A DNA stretch of 64,000 nt from UBA1715 sp045615765. Lineage in GTDB: Bacteria; Bacteroidota; Bacteroidia; Bacteroidales; UBA1715. A program made the position numbers and the translations under genes. This document shows positions 8,386 through 16,748 of this stretch, piece by piece (position 1 is the first letter of the stretch; each line of letters begins with the position of its first letter). The stretch spans positions 1-64,000 of the forward strand of contig JAZLFM010000014.1 in the NCBI GenBank assembly GCA_045615765.1, in the 5' to 3' direction. Below the pieces are notes generated by a model. The model was given only the letters and a program-made list of their open reading frames with translations, was not told the DNA's origin and made no database searches.

Positions 8386-9566
8386 TGACTGCAATATTAG
8401 TTGTCGATGACGAACGCGCTATTCGTAATTCATTAAAAGAAATATTAGAATTTGAAGATTATAGCGTAGAACTTGCTGAAAATGGCGTAGAAGCATTAGA
8501 AAAAGTTAAAAACGGCAAATTTGATCTTGTTTTTTCTGACATAAAAATGCCAGAAATGGATGGAATCACATTACTTGAAGCTATTCTACAAGAAAGAAAT
8601 GACATGCCTATCATTATGATGTCAGGACATGCCGAAATCGACACAGCAGTAAAAGCAATAAAACTCGGAGCATTTGATTTCATATCTAAGCCATTAGATA
8701 TGAATAGAATACTTGTAACAGTACGAAATGCTTTGGAAAAGAAAAACCTTGTACAAGAAACGACCAAACTAAAACAAGAAACTACAATGTTGAAGAAAAA
8801 AATCGGTTCAAAATACCAAATGATAGGTAAATCTGAACCATTACAAAAAATCTTTGACATTATAAACAAAGTAGCTCCTACCGATGCCCGTGTTCTTATA
8901 ACTGGCCCAAATGGATCAGGGAAAGAACTTATCGCACGAGCTCTTCACAATCAGAGCAATAGAAGCAATGCACCATTTGTAGAAGTCAATTGCGCAGCGA
9001 TTCCTTCGGAATTGATTGAAAGTGAATTATTTGGACACGAAAAAGGGGCTTTCACATCAGCTGTAAAAACTCGTATTGGAAAATTTGAACAAGCAGATGG
9101 TGGTACTTTATTTCTAGATGAAATTGGTGATATGAGTTTAGCTGCTCAAGCTAAAGTATTACGAGCTCTTCAAGAACAGAAAATCACTCGTGTTGGAAGC
9201 GACAAAGACATTTCCGTGAATGTACGTGTACTTGCAGCCACAAATAAAAATATGAAAGAGGAAATAGAAGAAAAACGCTTCCGCGAAGATTTATATCATC
9301 GTTTAAGTGTAATTCTAATAAAGAATCCTTCACTTGCAGAACGCATTGACGACATTCCATTACTAGCGGAACATTTTGTAGATATTTCTTGTCAGGAAAT
9401 GGGCATACCGAAAAAAACTATTAGTGACGCAGCAATAAAGAAACTACAAACTTTCCCATGGACAGGAAATATTCGAGAATTTCGTAATGTGATTGAACGT
9501 TTAGTAATTTTAGGAGGAAAGAGCATAGAGGAAAGCGATGTTGATTTATACACGCAACCTTTATAA
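8385..9566 (+). CDS. NtrC-type response regulator (receiver plus sigma-54 AAA+ domain, no DNA-binding domain)
   Basis: This protein has 393 residues. A receiver domain (about 1-120) has the phosphoacceptor Asp52 and Lys102. A coiled linker (about 118-145) precedes a sigma-54 activator AAA+ domain (about 145-385). In that domain Walker A is GPNGSGKE (174-181), the sigma-54 contact loop is GAFTSA (221-226) and Walker B is TLFLDEIG (241-248). The usual C-terminal Fis-type helix-turn-helix is missing: the protein ends just after the AAA+ lid. The stop lies four bases before the convergent trkH stop, so no room exists for a frameshifted remnant. It is translationally coupled to the heptose kinase, and no sensor kinase is adjacent. 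It may activate sigma-54 RNA polymerase from solution. Confidence 0.93.
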   Translation: MTAILVVDDERAIRNSLKEILEFEDYSVELAENGVEALEKVKNGKFDLVFSDIKMPEMDGITLLEAILQERNDMPIIMMSGHAEIDTAVKAIKLGAFDFISKPLDMNRILVTVRNALEKKNLVQETTKLKQETTMLKKKIGSKYQMIGKSEPLQKIFDIINKVAPTDARVLITGPNGSGKELIARALHNQSNRSNAPFVEVNCAAIPSELIESELFGHEKGAFTSAVKTRIGKFEQADGGTLFLDEIGDMSLAAQAKVLRALQEQKITRVGSDKDISVNVRVLAATNKNMKEEIEEKRFREDLYHRLSVILIKNPSLAERIDDIPLLAEHFVDISCQEMGIPKKTISDAAIKKLQTFPWTGNIREFRNVIERLVILGGKSIEESDVDLYTQPL

Positions 9567-9570
9567 ATTC

Positions 9571-11022
9571 TTAGTTTCCTTTTTTCCAAAAACTTGGTAA
9601 GAAAAGCACTAACATTGTAAACACCTCAAGTCTTCCAATTAACATCAACAAAGTCATCACATACTTTGAAGAAGCTGAGAATGTACTAAATTCTGTCATC
9701 ATTCCTGATGGGCAGAAACCTATTCCCACATTGGAAATAGACAATGCTGATGCAGAAAAAGCGGTATAAAAATCGTGACCTATAAAAGACAACGCCAAAG
9801 TTCCTAGCAAGAAAATCAGAACATACATAACTATAAAGGCATATACATTCGAGATAACTTTGTTCTCAATAGGCTTTCCGCTCATTCTAAGCGTTAATAT
9901 TGCATTAGGATGAACTATTTGCTTCAAAGCAAGATAACTGTTCTTTAACAAGACTGAAATACGAACTATTTTTATCGCACCGGATGTTGAACCCGCACAA
10001 GCGCCAAAGAATGTTAAGAAAAACAATATCATCTTTGAAGCATTCGGCATCGAAGCATAATCTGTAATAACAAATCCTGATGTAGTAATTATAGAAATTA
10101 CTTGAAATAGAACTATACGAATCTGTCGTTCAAGTTCTGAAAACGCTCCTGTTTTCCAAGCATTAATAACAAGAATTGCAAATGCACAGCCAAGAACAAC
10201 AATAATATAATTCTTAAGTTCATCATCCTTAGCTACTACACGGAATTTTCCACGTAAAGCCATATATAAGAGTACAAAATTGACTCCAGATATAAACATA
10301 AAGAACATAACCACATATTGCGTGTATGGCGTCATTTCCATAACGCTTGCATTTTGACTAGAAAATCCTCCAGAAGAAATACTAGAAAGCGCAAGAATAA
10401 GCGATTCATAAAAATTCATTCCGCCACACATAAGTAAGATTACTTCAAGCACTGTGCAAGCTACATAAATTAAATAAATACGACTTGCCGTATCTTTAAT
10501 ACGAGGATGAATTTTATCCTTTGTAGGACCTGATGCTTCGGCAGAATACAGCTGCATTCCTCCCATACCAATCATTGGTATTACAGCAACAGTAAGGACT
10601 ATTATTCCCATACCTCCTACCCACTGCATTAGACAGCGCCATAAAATAATTTGCTTTGAAAGCACCTCAATATCGGCAAATGTAGTCGCACCTGTTGTGG
10701 TAAATCCCGACATTGATTCAAATAATGCATCTGCAAAAGAATGAAGACTTCCCGAAAACAAAAATGGCATAGTTCCAAATAGGGAAAAAACAATCCACAC
10801 AACTCCTACGATTACATAACCTTCACGCCTACCAACAGAAAGAGATGAATTTCTAGTTGCTATAATTGCCAATACACCTGCAGAAACCGAAATGCCTATA
10901 GAAAGAAGGAATCCACGTAGATCTTCACCGTAGCAAATACCAGCAATTAGACAAAAAAGCATAAGTATGCTTTCAAGCATAACCAACATACCAATTGCTC
11001 GTATTACTACTTTAAAATTCAT
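9571..11022 (-). CDS. trkH: Trk potassium uptake system membrane subunit TrkH
   Basis: This is the pore-forming subunit of the Trk K+ transporter in the inner membrane, with 483 residues. It has multiple membrane segments and four selectivity-filter repeats, seen as TTTGATTF, SSGGFSS, TTSGFV and SNVGIGF. It is the last gene of a three-gene operon with trkA and a small membrane protein. Its ATG overlaps the stop of the small gene (TAATG), so translation is coupled. It converges on the response-regulator gene with four bases between stops. Confidence 0.95.
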   Translation of the reverse strand: MNFKVVIRAIGMLVMLESILMLFCLIAGICYGEDLRGFLLSIGISVSAGVLAIIATRNSSLSVGRREGYVIVGVVWIVFSLFGTMPFLFSGSLHSFADALFESMSGFTTTGATTFADIEVLSKQIILWRCLMQWVGGMGIIVLTVAVIPMIGMGGMQLYSAEASGPTKDKIHPRIKDTASRIYLIYVACTVLEVILLMCGGMNFYESLILALSSISSGGFSSQNASVMEMTPYTQYVVMFFMFISGVNFVLLYMALRGKFRVVAKDDELKNYIIVVLGCAFAILVINAWKTGAFSELERQIRIVLFQVISIITTSGFVITDYASMPNASKMILFFLTFFGACAGSTSGAIKIVRISVLLKNSYLALKQIVHPNAILTLRMSGKPIENKVISNVYAFIVMYVLIFLLGTLALSFIGHDFYTAFSASALSISNVGIGFCPSGMMTEFSTFSASSKYVMTLLMLIGRLEVFTMLVLFLPSFWKKGN

Positions 11023-11198
11023 TATTCTTCTTTGTCTTTATCGTCGTGTTTTGAAGCCAAAAATTCAAAACTTACACAGATCAAACCAATAATCAATAAA
11101 CTTGTAATTACCTTTTGTTCTGCAGCATCCATAATCATTAACACTAACGCAGCAATGCCAACAGCAAAAGCAACTGACAATAAAATTTTTCCTCTCAT
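11022..11198 (-). CDS. Small two-helix membrane protein in the Trk operon (58 aa, uncharacterised)
   Basis: This is a 58-residue ORF starting MRGKILLSVAFAV and ending SKHDDKDKEE. Two hydrophobic stretches (about residues 4-23 and 30-48) are joined by a short polar turn (DAAEQK), followed by a charged tail. Its ATG lies two bases after the trkA stop and its stop overlaps the trkH ATG, so it sits exactly between the two Trk subunits with no non-coding space. That packing is the main evidence that it is a real gene. I do not recognise a family. By analogy with KdpF, a small accessory subunit stabilising or regulating TrkH is a reasonable guess, but nothing in the sequence proves it. Confidence 0.75.
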   Translation of the reverse strand: MRGKILLSVAFAVGIAALVLMIMDAAEQKVITSLLIIGLICVSFEFLASKHDDKDKEE

Positions 11199-11200
11199 AA

Positions 11201-12556
11201 TTATTTTTCAAAAAAGTTTTTCACTTCATTTACCGCAGAAGGAAGCGCAAAGACCAACACCTTGTCGCCTGCCGTTATCTGTGTTTTTCCAGAAGGTATG
11301 AAAGCATTTTTACCACGAACAACCCCACCAATAACGGCATCTTTTGGGAAGTTCTTCATATCCATCAAAGTTGATTTTGTTATTTTCACATTTTCGTGGA
11401 CCACAATTTCCAAAATCTGAGCATCACATTGCGTCAAATGGCGAGTTGATGAAATATCGGCAGAACTACTCATAGTAAACTTATGGATACTATTAGCAGC
11501 GATAGTCTTTTTATTGATCAATGTATCAATACCCATATCTGTTGCAAGACCAATATAATCAACATTTTCAACCTCAGCAATAGCACGCTTTACACCAACA
11601 CGTTTAGCTAAATAACACGAAAGTATATTTGTTTCTGCATTATTTGTCGTTGCAATAAACACATCAGTATCTCTAATGCCTTCTTCCACCAAAAGGTCCA
11701 TACTACGGCCATCACCATTTATCACCAAAGTATTTTCCAATTGTTGGGACAATTTGCGAGCCTTTTCTGGATCAATTTCTATCAATTTAACATCAAACTG
11801 TTTTTGAAGAATTTTAGCAGTTGCACGACCGGTACGGCTTCCGCCCAAAATCATAACCTGAGATACTGCCAAGTCCTTTTTTTCGAATGTTTCAAGCATT
11901 CGATTTACTCCTTGACGATTACTCACAACATACAATATATCGTCTGGTTGACAAATATCATCGCCTTTTGGTATAATAGTAGAGAAGCCACGCTTTATAG
12001 CAATTACACGATATTTTTGTAGTTCTTCCTGCGAAGAAATAATTTCTTGCATATATTTTCCTACAACAGCAGCTGTCTCTTCTACTTTCAAGACAAAAAG
12101 AGACAATAAACCATCCGCAAAGTCAAACGATTCACGAGTAGCAGCACGTTCAACAAATGTTGCAATTTCCTGAGCAGCAAGCGCTTGAGGATAGATAAGT
12201 GAATCTATACCCATACGACGATACAATTCAACATTTTTCTCCAACAACAATTCCGGATCACGAACACGAGCAATCGTATGTGGAGCACCTAATTGTTTAG
12301 CAATCACAGTAGAAGCGATATTCATTTCAGGGAAATGTGCTACTGCAATAAACAAATCGCACTGAGCGACACCAGCCTCATTCAACACAGAAATAGTTAA
12401 TGCAGACCCCTGTATTGTCAATATATCCAAATGCGAAGAAAGTTGCTTAAGGTTTTGTGGATCAACATCAATAACTGTAACCTCGTGCCTATCATCGGCT
12501 AGAATTCGAGCCAAATGTTGTCCAACCTCTCCTGCACCTGCTATTATAATCTTCAT
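11201..12556 (-). CDS. trkA: Trk potassium uptake regulator TrkA (two RCK domains)
   Basis: This is the cytosolic nucleotide-binding gating subunit of the TrkAH system, with 451 residues. It contains two tandem RCK_N/RCK_C units: an N-terminal Rossmann motif GAGEVGQHLA at residues 7-16 with acidic IDVDPQ, and a second nucleotide-binding segment MILGGSRTGRATAKILQ near residue 235. It is the first gene of the trkA - small protein - trkH operon. The length is normal for TrkA (about 450). A -7 box lies about 55 bases upstream. Confidence 0.95.
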   Translation of the reverse strand: MKIIIAGAGEVGQHLARILADDRHEVTVIDVDPQNLKQLSSHLDILTIQGSALTISVLNEAGVAQCDLFIAVAHFPEMNIASTVIAKQLGAPHTIARVRDPELLLEKNVELYRRMGIDSLIYPQALAAQEIATFVERAATRESFDFADGLLSLFVLKVEETAAVVGKYMQEIISSQEELQKYRVIAIKRGFSTIIPKGDDICQPDDILYVVSNRQGVNRMLETFEKKDLAVSQVMILGGSRTGRATAKILQKQFDVKLIEIDPEKARKLSQQLENTLVINGDGRSMDLLVEEGIRDTDVFIATTNNAETNILSCYLAKRVGVKRAIAEVENVDYIGLATDMGIDTLINKKTIAANSIHKFTMSSSADISSTRHLTQCDAQILEIVVHENVKITKSTLMDMKNFPKDAVIGGVVRGKNAFIPSGKTQITAGDKVLVFALPSAVNEVKNFFEK

Positions 12557-12608
12557 TTTCGTAACAAAAAATCGGTCTAATATACTATTTTTTACATTGT
12601 GTTCAATG

Positions 12609-12616
12609 CAAAATTA
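12609..12616 (-). promoter_or_regulatory. trk operon -7 element
   Basis: The minus-strand sequence TAATTTTG fits TAnnTTTG, 53 bases before the trkA ATG; the -33 box is weak. Confidence 0.4.
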
Positions 12617-12661
12617 AGGAATTACAAAAAGTCCAGATTAATAAAACAGTTAGAAGGACAT

Positions 12662-14551
12662 TTACCAATGTTTCACAACAGACTTAGCCGTATCACAAGA
12701 ACGAATAATATAAGTTCCAGGAGCAATGTCTTTAACAGAAATCACTACTTTATCTGTTGAAATTGTATGATATGACACATGTGCAACAAGGCGACCATAA
12801 ACATCATATACAGAAATTGGGCAAGCAGCAATTTGACGTCCTTCCACTACAAAAATATTCTCAGATTCAATTGCATAAGCTTTAAACAAATTGTTTCTCA
12901 AATTATTCCCGTGATTTACAGTCTTGATACTTGAATATGAGTAATCACCATCAAAATCGACTTGTTTCAATCGATAATACGAAATTCCATCAAGTGGTTC
13001 TTCATCTACAAACGAATAATAATGCATAGTGCTTGTTGTACCTGCACCGAAAAGAGAACCTATTCTTTCCCATCGCCTACCATCATACGAGCGTTCGATT
13101 TGGAACGTTTCGTTATTTTCCTCTGAAGAAGTACTCCATTCTAGCAACACAGAATTTTTCTCATTTTTTACCGTCCATGTTGCAATTTCTATAGATAACA
13201 AAACTGCCGGTTCGTTTTCTTTTAGAGTTAATTTTTTAAGACCATGAACTTCTACACCATTCCACCATGTATTCATCGTATTTTTATCACCAAACAAATC
13301 TATTGGGAACGGATGTCCACCACCTTCCGAACCTAAATAGCCACCTCTGCTTACATTTTCAATTCCCCTACAAGTTTTTTGTGCCGCAGTTTTTTGGATT
13401 AATTGAGAAAATTTCTTTACACCAACAGCTCCCTTTGCTAATGTTTTACAAACTCGTACTGTATTTCCATCTCCATTTTTAAAATCATAATATTTACTAC
13501 ACTTTCCGGTCCATGTCTCCCAATAATCTGTTTCCTTTGTTGTATATTCAGCAGATTTAATCACAGATTCTCCATATATATATTTTTTATCTGGAGATGT
13601 AGGCATTGTACATTCATTACCATAAGATATCAATCTATCATCCCAAAAAAGATTCAACTCTATACCGTATTCTTCTGAAAATCTATCTGTTTGATAATAA
13701 TCCAAGGGAAGACTTTTATATCCATGTTCAGAATCTCGTAAAGAATCTTGAATCGGAGATATACGATACACTATCAATCCTTTTAATTCATCATTATATT
13801 TTATTTTCTCAGGATCATAAAAAGGAAAATGAGTTACTCCTGAAGATTTCTGATAATCAACTGTCAAACTTCCAGTTACGCAATCTCCATTATCATATTT
13901 ACCATCCCATGAAATATAGAAAGCTTCTGCATCACTATATAAACGACCAGCATTTTCGTTTCTCCACGTTCTACCCACACACATTGTCTCCAACAAACCG
14001 ACACTACCATTAGCATCAAGATAACAAACATCTGAATTTGCCGACACAAAATCAGATGCAAGAACTGCATCAAGCATAGGGAAACAACGCGTTCCGCTTG
14101 TTCCATCACTAATATCATCATAAAGATTTGTATTTGTTGTTGGGAATAATGTACCCAAATTCACACACGATATAATATCATTATCATCTAAAAGAGCCAT
14201 TCCTCCTGCAATACCCGCCAAATACGATTCCGCAACTATAGCACCACTATTATAACATTCTTTCAAATTAACCGAAGACGATACAGACCCAATTATTCCC
14301 CCCGCATTTTTTTCATCAGCAGCTATTTTTCCTTCATTTCTACATGCATAGAAACTATTTCCATCATCTTCTCCTACTATTCCGCCAACATTAGAGTAGG
14401 CAAACATAGTTCCAACATTAAAACAATGTGAGAAAACAGAATTTTCTGCATAACCAGCTATTCCTGCAGTTCCACTTGCTTCATCAGGAACCTCTAAATC
14501 AGCAAAATTTTCACAATATGAAAATTCACAATCGCTAGCATAGCCAACTAC
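12662..14551 (-). CDS. T9SS-sorted GLUG-repeat surface protein, C-terminal part after a frameshift
   Basis: This is the downstream portion of a gene whose frame is broken at the G6 tract (14551-14556). Reading in this frame from the tract gives VVGYASDCEFSYC, which continues the fold of the upstream ORF. About four GLUG-type repeats follow (AGIAGYA, GGIVGED, GGIIGSV, AGIAGGM), then a large low-similarity region and a fibronectin-like strand-rich segment (residues WSTSSEENNETFQIERSYDG onward). A C-terminal T9SS type A sorting domain of about 80 residues ends VKHW and includes ISVYDVYGRLV and APGTYIIRS. The first ATG in this piece is at 14407, but independent translation would lack a signal peptide. 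A single 1,290-residue exported protein is the likely intact form. Confidence 0.8.
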   Translation of the reverse strand, partial: VVGYASDCEFSYCENFADLEVPDEASGTAGIAGYAENSVFSHCFNVGTMFAYSNVGGIVGEDDGNSFYACRNEGKIAADEKNAGGIIGSVSSSVNLKECYNSGAIVAESYLAGIAGGMALLDDNDIISCVNLGTLFPTTNTNLYDDISDGTSGTRCFPMLDAVLASDFVSANSDVCYLDANGSVGLLETMCVGRTWRNENAGRLYSDAEAFYISWDGKYDNGDCVTGSLTVDYQKSSGVTHFPFYDPEKIKYNDELKGLIVYRISPIQDSLRDSEHGYKSLPLDYYQTDRFSEEYGIELNLFWDDRLISYGNECTMPTSPDKKYIYGESVIKSAEYTTKETDYWETWTGKCSKYYDFKNGDGNTVRVCKTLAKGAVGVKKFSQLIQKTAAQKTCRGIENVSRGGYLGSEGGGHPFPIDLFGDKNTMNTWWNGVEVHGLKKLTLKENEPAVLLSIEIATWTVKNEKNSVLLEWSTSSEENNETFQIERSYDGRRWERIGSLFGAGTTSTMHYYSFVDEEPLDGISYYRLKQVDFDGDYSYSSIKTVNHGNNLRNNLFKAYAIESENIFVVEGRQIAACPISVYDVYGRLVAHVSYHTISTDKVVISVKDIAPGTYIIRSCDTAKSVVKHW

Positions 14552-16551
14552 CCCCCTGTATAACCAGAAATTTCAAATCCATCTATTATTGACAAAACAT
14601 TTTTTATATCTGCTTTATTAACACAATAACTAAATGTAGTATTTTCAGCAATGCCACAAATAGGCCCAAAACCTGCATCTAAATAAGACGAATAAAACTC
14701 TGTTTCTACAGCAAAACTTCCTTCAATGTGAATATTATCAATTGTCGCTCCATTGCAATAATTAAACAACCCATGAGTTGCATCTCCAAACGTAATTGCA
14801 CATTGATCACCAGCCAAATCAGCTCTTCCCTCGTTCTGATTATCAGTCAATGGATTTGGATTATATCGACCTGCCCCAATATTTCCTTGAAACGGATTGT
14901 CACTCGTACCTAAACCTAACCACGTATTATCCAATTGTATTGTACCAGTAGGAGCCACAATATAAAAATACATTCCTGCAAATCCATCCTTACCAGAAAT
15001 AGGGAAGGTTCTTGAAATAGGTTCTTTACTACCAGCTTTATATGCGAACGGATCTATTGTATAATAAAATAAATATCCACTATCTTCACCCTCGTCACTA
15101 TTAATTTCTGTCTCTCCACGTAATGCAGCCGCTATTGCATCTAAATCTTCCTTTGAAGAAATCAAAATCGGATTAAATTCAGATCCTATTGGATTATCGC
15201 TCCAAGAAACATTCCCAAGTTCTTCACCTAAAACATCACCTACATTATATTCTTTAGCACCATTTTTAAATCTCTGATCAAACAAAGAAAGTTTATATTC
15301 ACGCGGACAACCATCTGCTACTGGATAATAAAAATAATGTCCTGCATCCTTAATCTCCGGTTTATCTTTCCATGGATAATGATAACCTCTATCCTTATTC
15401 TTTTCAACATCCAGCTTTTCTATAAAAACCTTATCTATTCCATTATTTTCCTCCGGGTCCAAATCCAAAAACAATTCCAATGTAGCACTTTCATTTGCGA
15501 GCAATTTCACCACAAAAATCAAATCCTCACACGTAATAGCATCACCAGCAAATGTCAAATCCTTTGGAATATTAGGGACTTCGCCTGCCTTATAGACACT
15601 TTCATCGGGTGAAGTTAAAAACACACGATATTCAGGTTCAAAGGAATTCTTTCCTGGATACGACTGACGATTTTCCTCTGCAGTCTTATCACTTCTTGCA
15701 CCATAGGAATTACACCCAAACACAAAACGATAGGGTTTTATACCAGAGAAATAGACTTTTGAAGTGTAATGGTCGGTTGAATATGTATAAAATGTGCTCC
15801 ACACCTCATTTTCTGAACCGTCTGCATTCAATCCCCAAGCCTTAGAATACACACGGCCATCAATTGCCTTATTCTGTACTACGTCAGCAACCGTAATATC
15901 AAACCACTTAAAATCCAAAGGATTTCCAGCTGCAACATTATAATCACACCCAATATCAAATTCTATATAATACAAACCAGGCTCTGTAGGTTTAAAACTT
16001 AAGCTGTTATAACCAGAACCTTTTGCTACTTCCTTTGGACCACTCCATGCTTCATTATAACTTTGAATAACTCCTTTACCATTTACCGGAACATCTCGTT
16101 CTGCATAAACTATAGCATCATCTATAGCATCATCAAAACCAGTAAATGCTGGATCCAGGTCATCTGCAGAAGATTTTTTTATACGAAATTTAGCAAAGGT
16201 ACCAACAGGGAAATCATTAACTTTAGTGGTTTTATGAATATAATCAGTTCCATTATACCGCAAACCACCAAAACCAAAATAAACTATTTCCCCAACATTG
16301 TTTTTGTTGCTTGCATTCACAACTCTAAAATACAAACGATTTTCATCGCCACAACTTTTACCAGTTGAATGTTGATATCGAGCGAATTCACGAGAAGGAC
16401 CACTACCACCTTCACGAGAACCTAAAGCAATGTAACAATAGCCCTTATGGTTTCCGCTTTCATCTTTAGGCATCAATTGCCGTGTTCCATCGGCAAAGAC
16501 AACGTGCTCAAAAAGCAGAACGAAAAACAATATAAACCAAAGTTTTTTCAC
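14548..16551 (-). CDS. T9SS-sorted GLUG-repeat surface protein, N-terminal part
   Basis: The open frame can be read from a TTG at 16569, but the GTG at 16551 gives a standard signal peptide (MKKLWFILFFVLLFEHVVFA) and sits about 15 bases after the predicted transcript start, so GTG is preferred. The exported part is about 645 residues without a recognised enzyme domain. The last 100 residues start GLUG-type beta-helix repeats (FNYCNGATIDNIHIEG, SYCVNKADIKN). The frame stops at TAG 14548-14550 directly after the G6 tract, in the middle of a GYTGG-VVGYA repeat. The protein has lost its C-terminal sorting domain in this frame and so would not be displayed by T9SS unless the frame is restored. Confidence 0.8.
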   Translation of the reverse strand: MKKLWFILFFVLLFEHVVFADGTRQLMPKDESGNHKGYCYIALGSREGGSGPSREFARYQHSTGKSCGDENRLYFRVVNASNKNNVGEIVYFGFGGLRYNGTDYIHKTTKVNDFPVGTFAKFRIKKSSADDLDPAFTGFDDAIDDAIVYAERDVPVNGKGVIQSYNEAWSGPKEVAKGSGYNSLSFKPTEPGLYYIEFDIGCDYNVAAGNPLDFKWFDITVADVVQNKAIDGRVYSKAWGLNADGSENEVWSTFYTYSTDHYTSKVYFSGIKPYRFVFGCNSYGARSDKTAEENRQSYPGKNSFEPEYRVFLTSPDESVYKAGEVPNIPKDLTFAGDAITCEDLIFVVKLLANESATLELFLDLDPEENNGIDKVFIEKLDVEKNKDRGYHYPWKDKPEIKDAGHYFYYPVADGCPREYKLSLFDQRFKNGAKEYNVGDVLGEELGNVSWSDNPIGSEFNPILISSKEDLDAIAAALRGETEINSDEGEDSGYLFYYTIDPFAYKAGSKEPISRTFPISGKDGFAGMYFYIVAPTGTIQLDNTWLGLGTSDNPFQGNIGAGRYNPNPLTDNQNEGRADLAGDQCAITFGDATHGLFNYCNGATIDNIHIEGSFAVETEFYSSYLDAGFGPICGIAENTTFSYCVNKADIKNVLSIIDGFEISGYTGG
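14551..14556 (-). other. Homopolymer G6 tract at the frameshift
   Basis: Six C residues on the plus strand are G6 in the coding strand. A seventh G would read ACA GGG GGG GTA GTT GGC and join the two ORFs into one reading frame with an unbroken GLUG repeat. It could be slipped-strand phase variation, a fixed mutation or a sequencing error. Confidence 0.75.
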
Positions 16552-16570
16552 CAAATATATTTTTGACAAG

Positions 16571-16600
16571 CAAAAATATAAAAAACTATATTGTCAACAA
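16571..16600 (-). promoter_or_regulatory. Promoter of the GLUG-repeat surface protein
   Basis: On the minus strand, TTG (complement of 16598-16600), a 19-base spacer and TATTTTTG (complement of 16571-16578) match the consensus exactly. The implied start near 16565 supports GTG 16551 rather than TTG 16569 as the start codon. Confidence 0.65.
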
Positions 16601-16732
16601 CAAAAGAAAAACAATAAATCTCTAATTCTCAATCATTTATAATAATTCCAATATTGTAAAGTTTACATTTTAATGAAATACAAAACAAAGAATGATTTTG
16701 TTTCACATTTCTTAAGTCTTTTTATTTTTGTA

Positions 16733-16740
16733 ACAAATTC
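16733..16740 (+). promoter_or_regulatory. -7 element of the LtaS-like gene
   Basis: TATTTTTG lies eight bases before the ATG at 16749, so the transcript would be almost leaderless. There is no good -33 box. Confidence 0.45.
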
Positions 16741-16748
16741 AAAGACAG

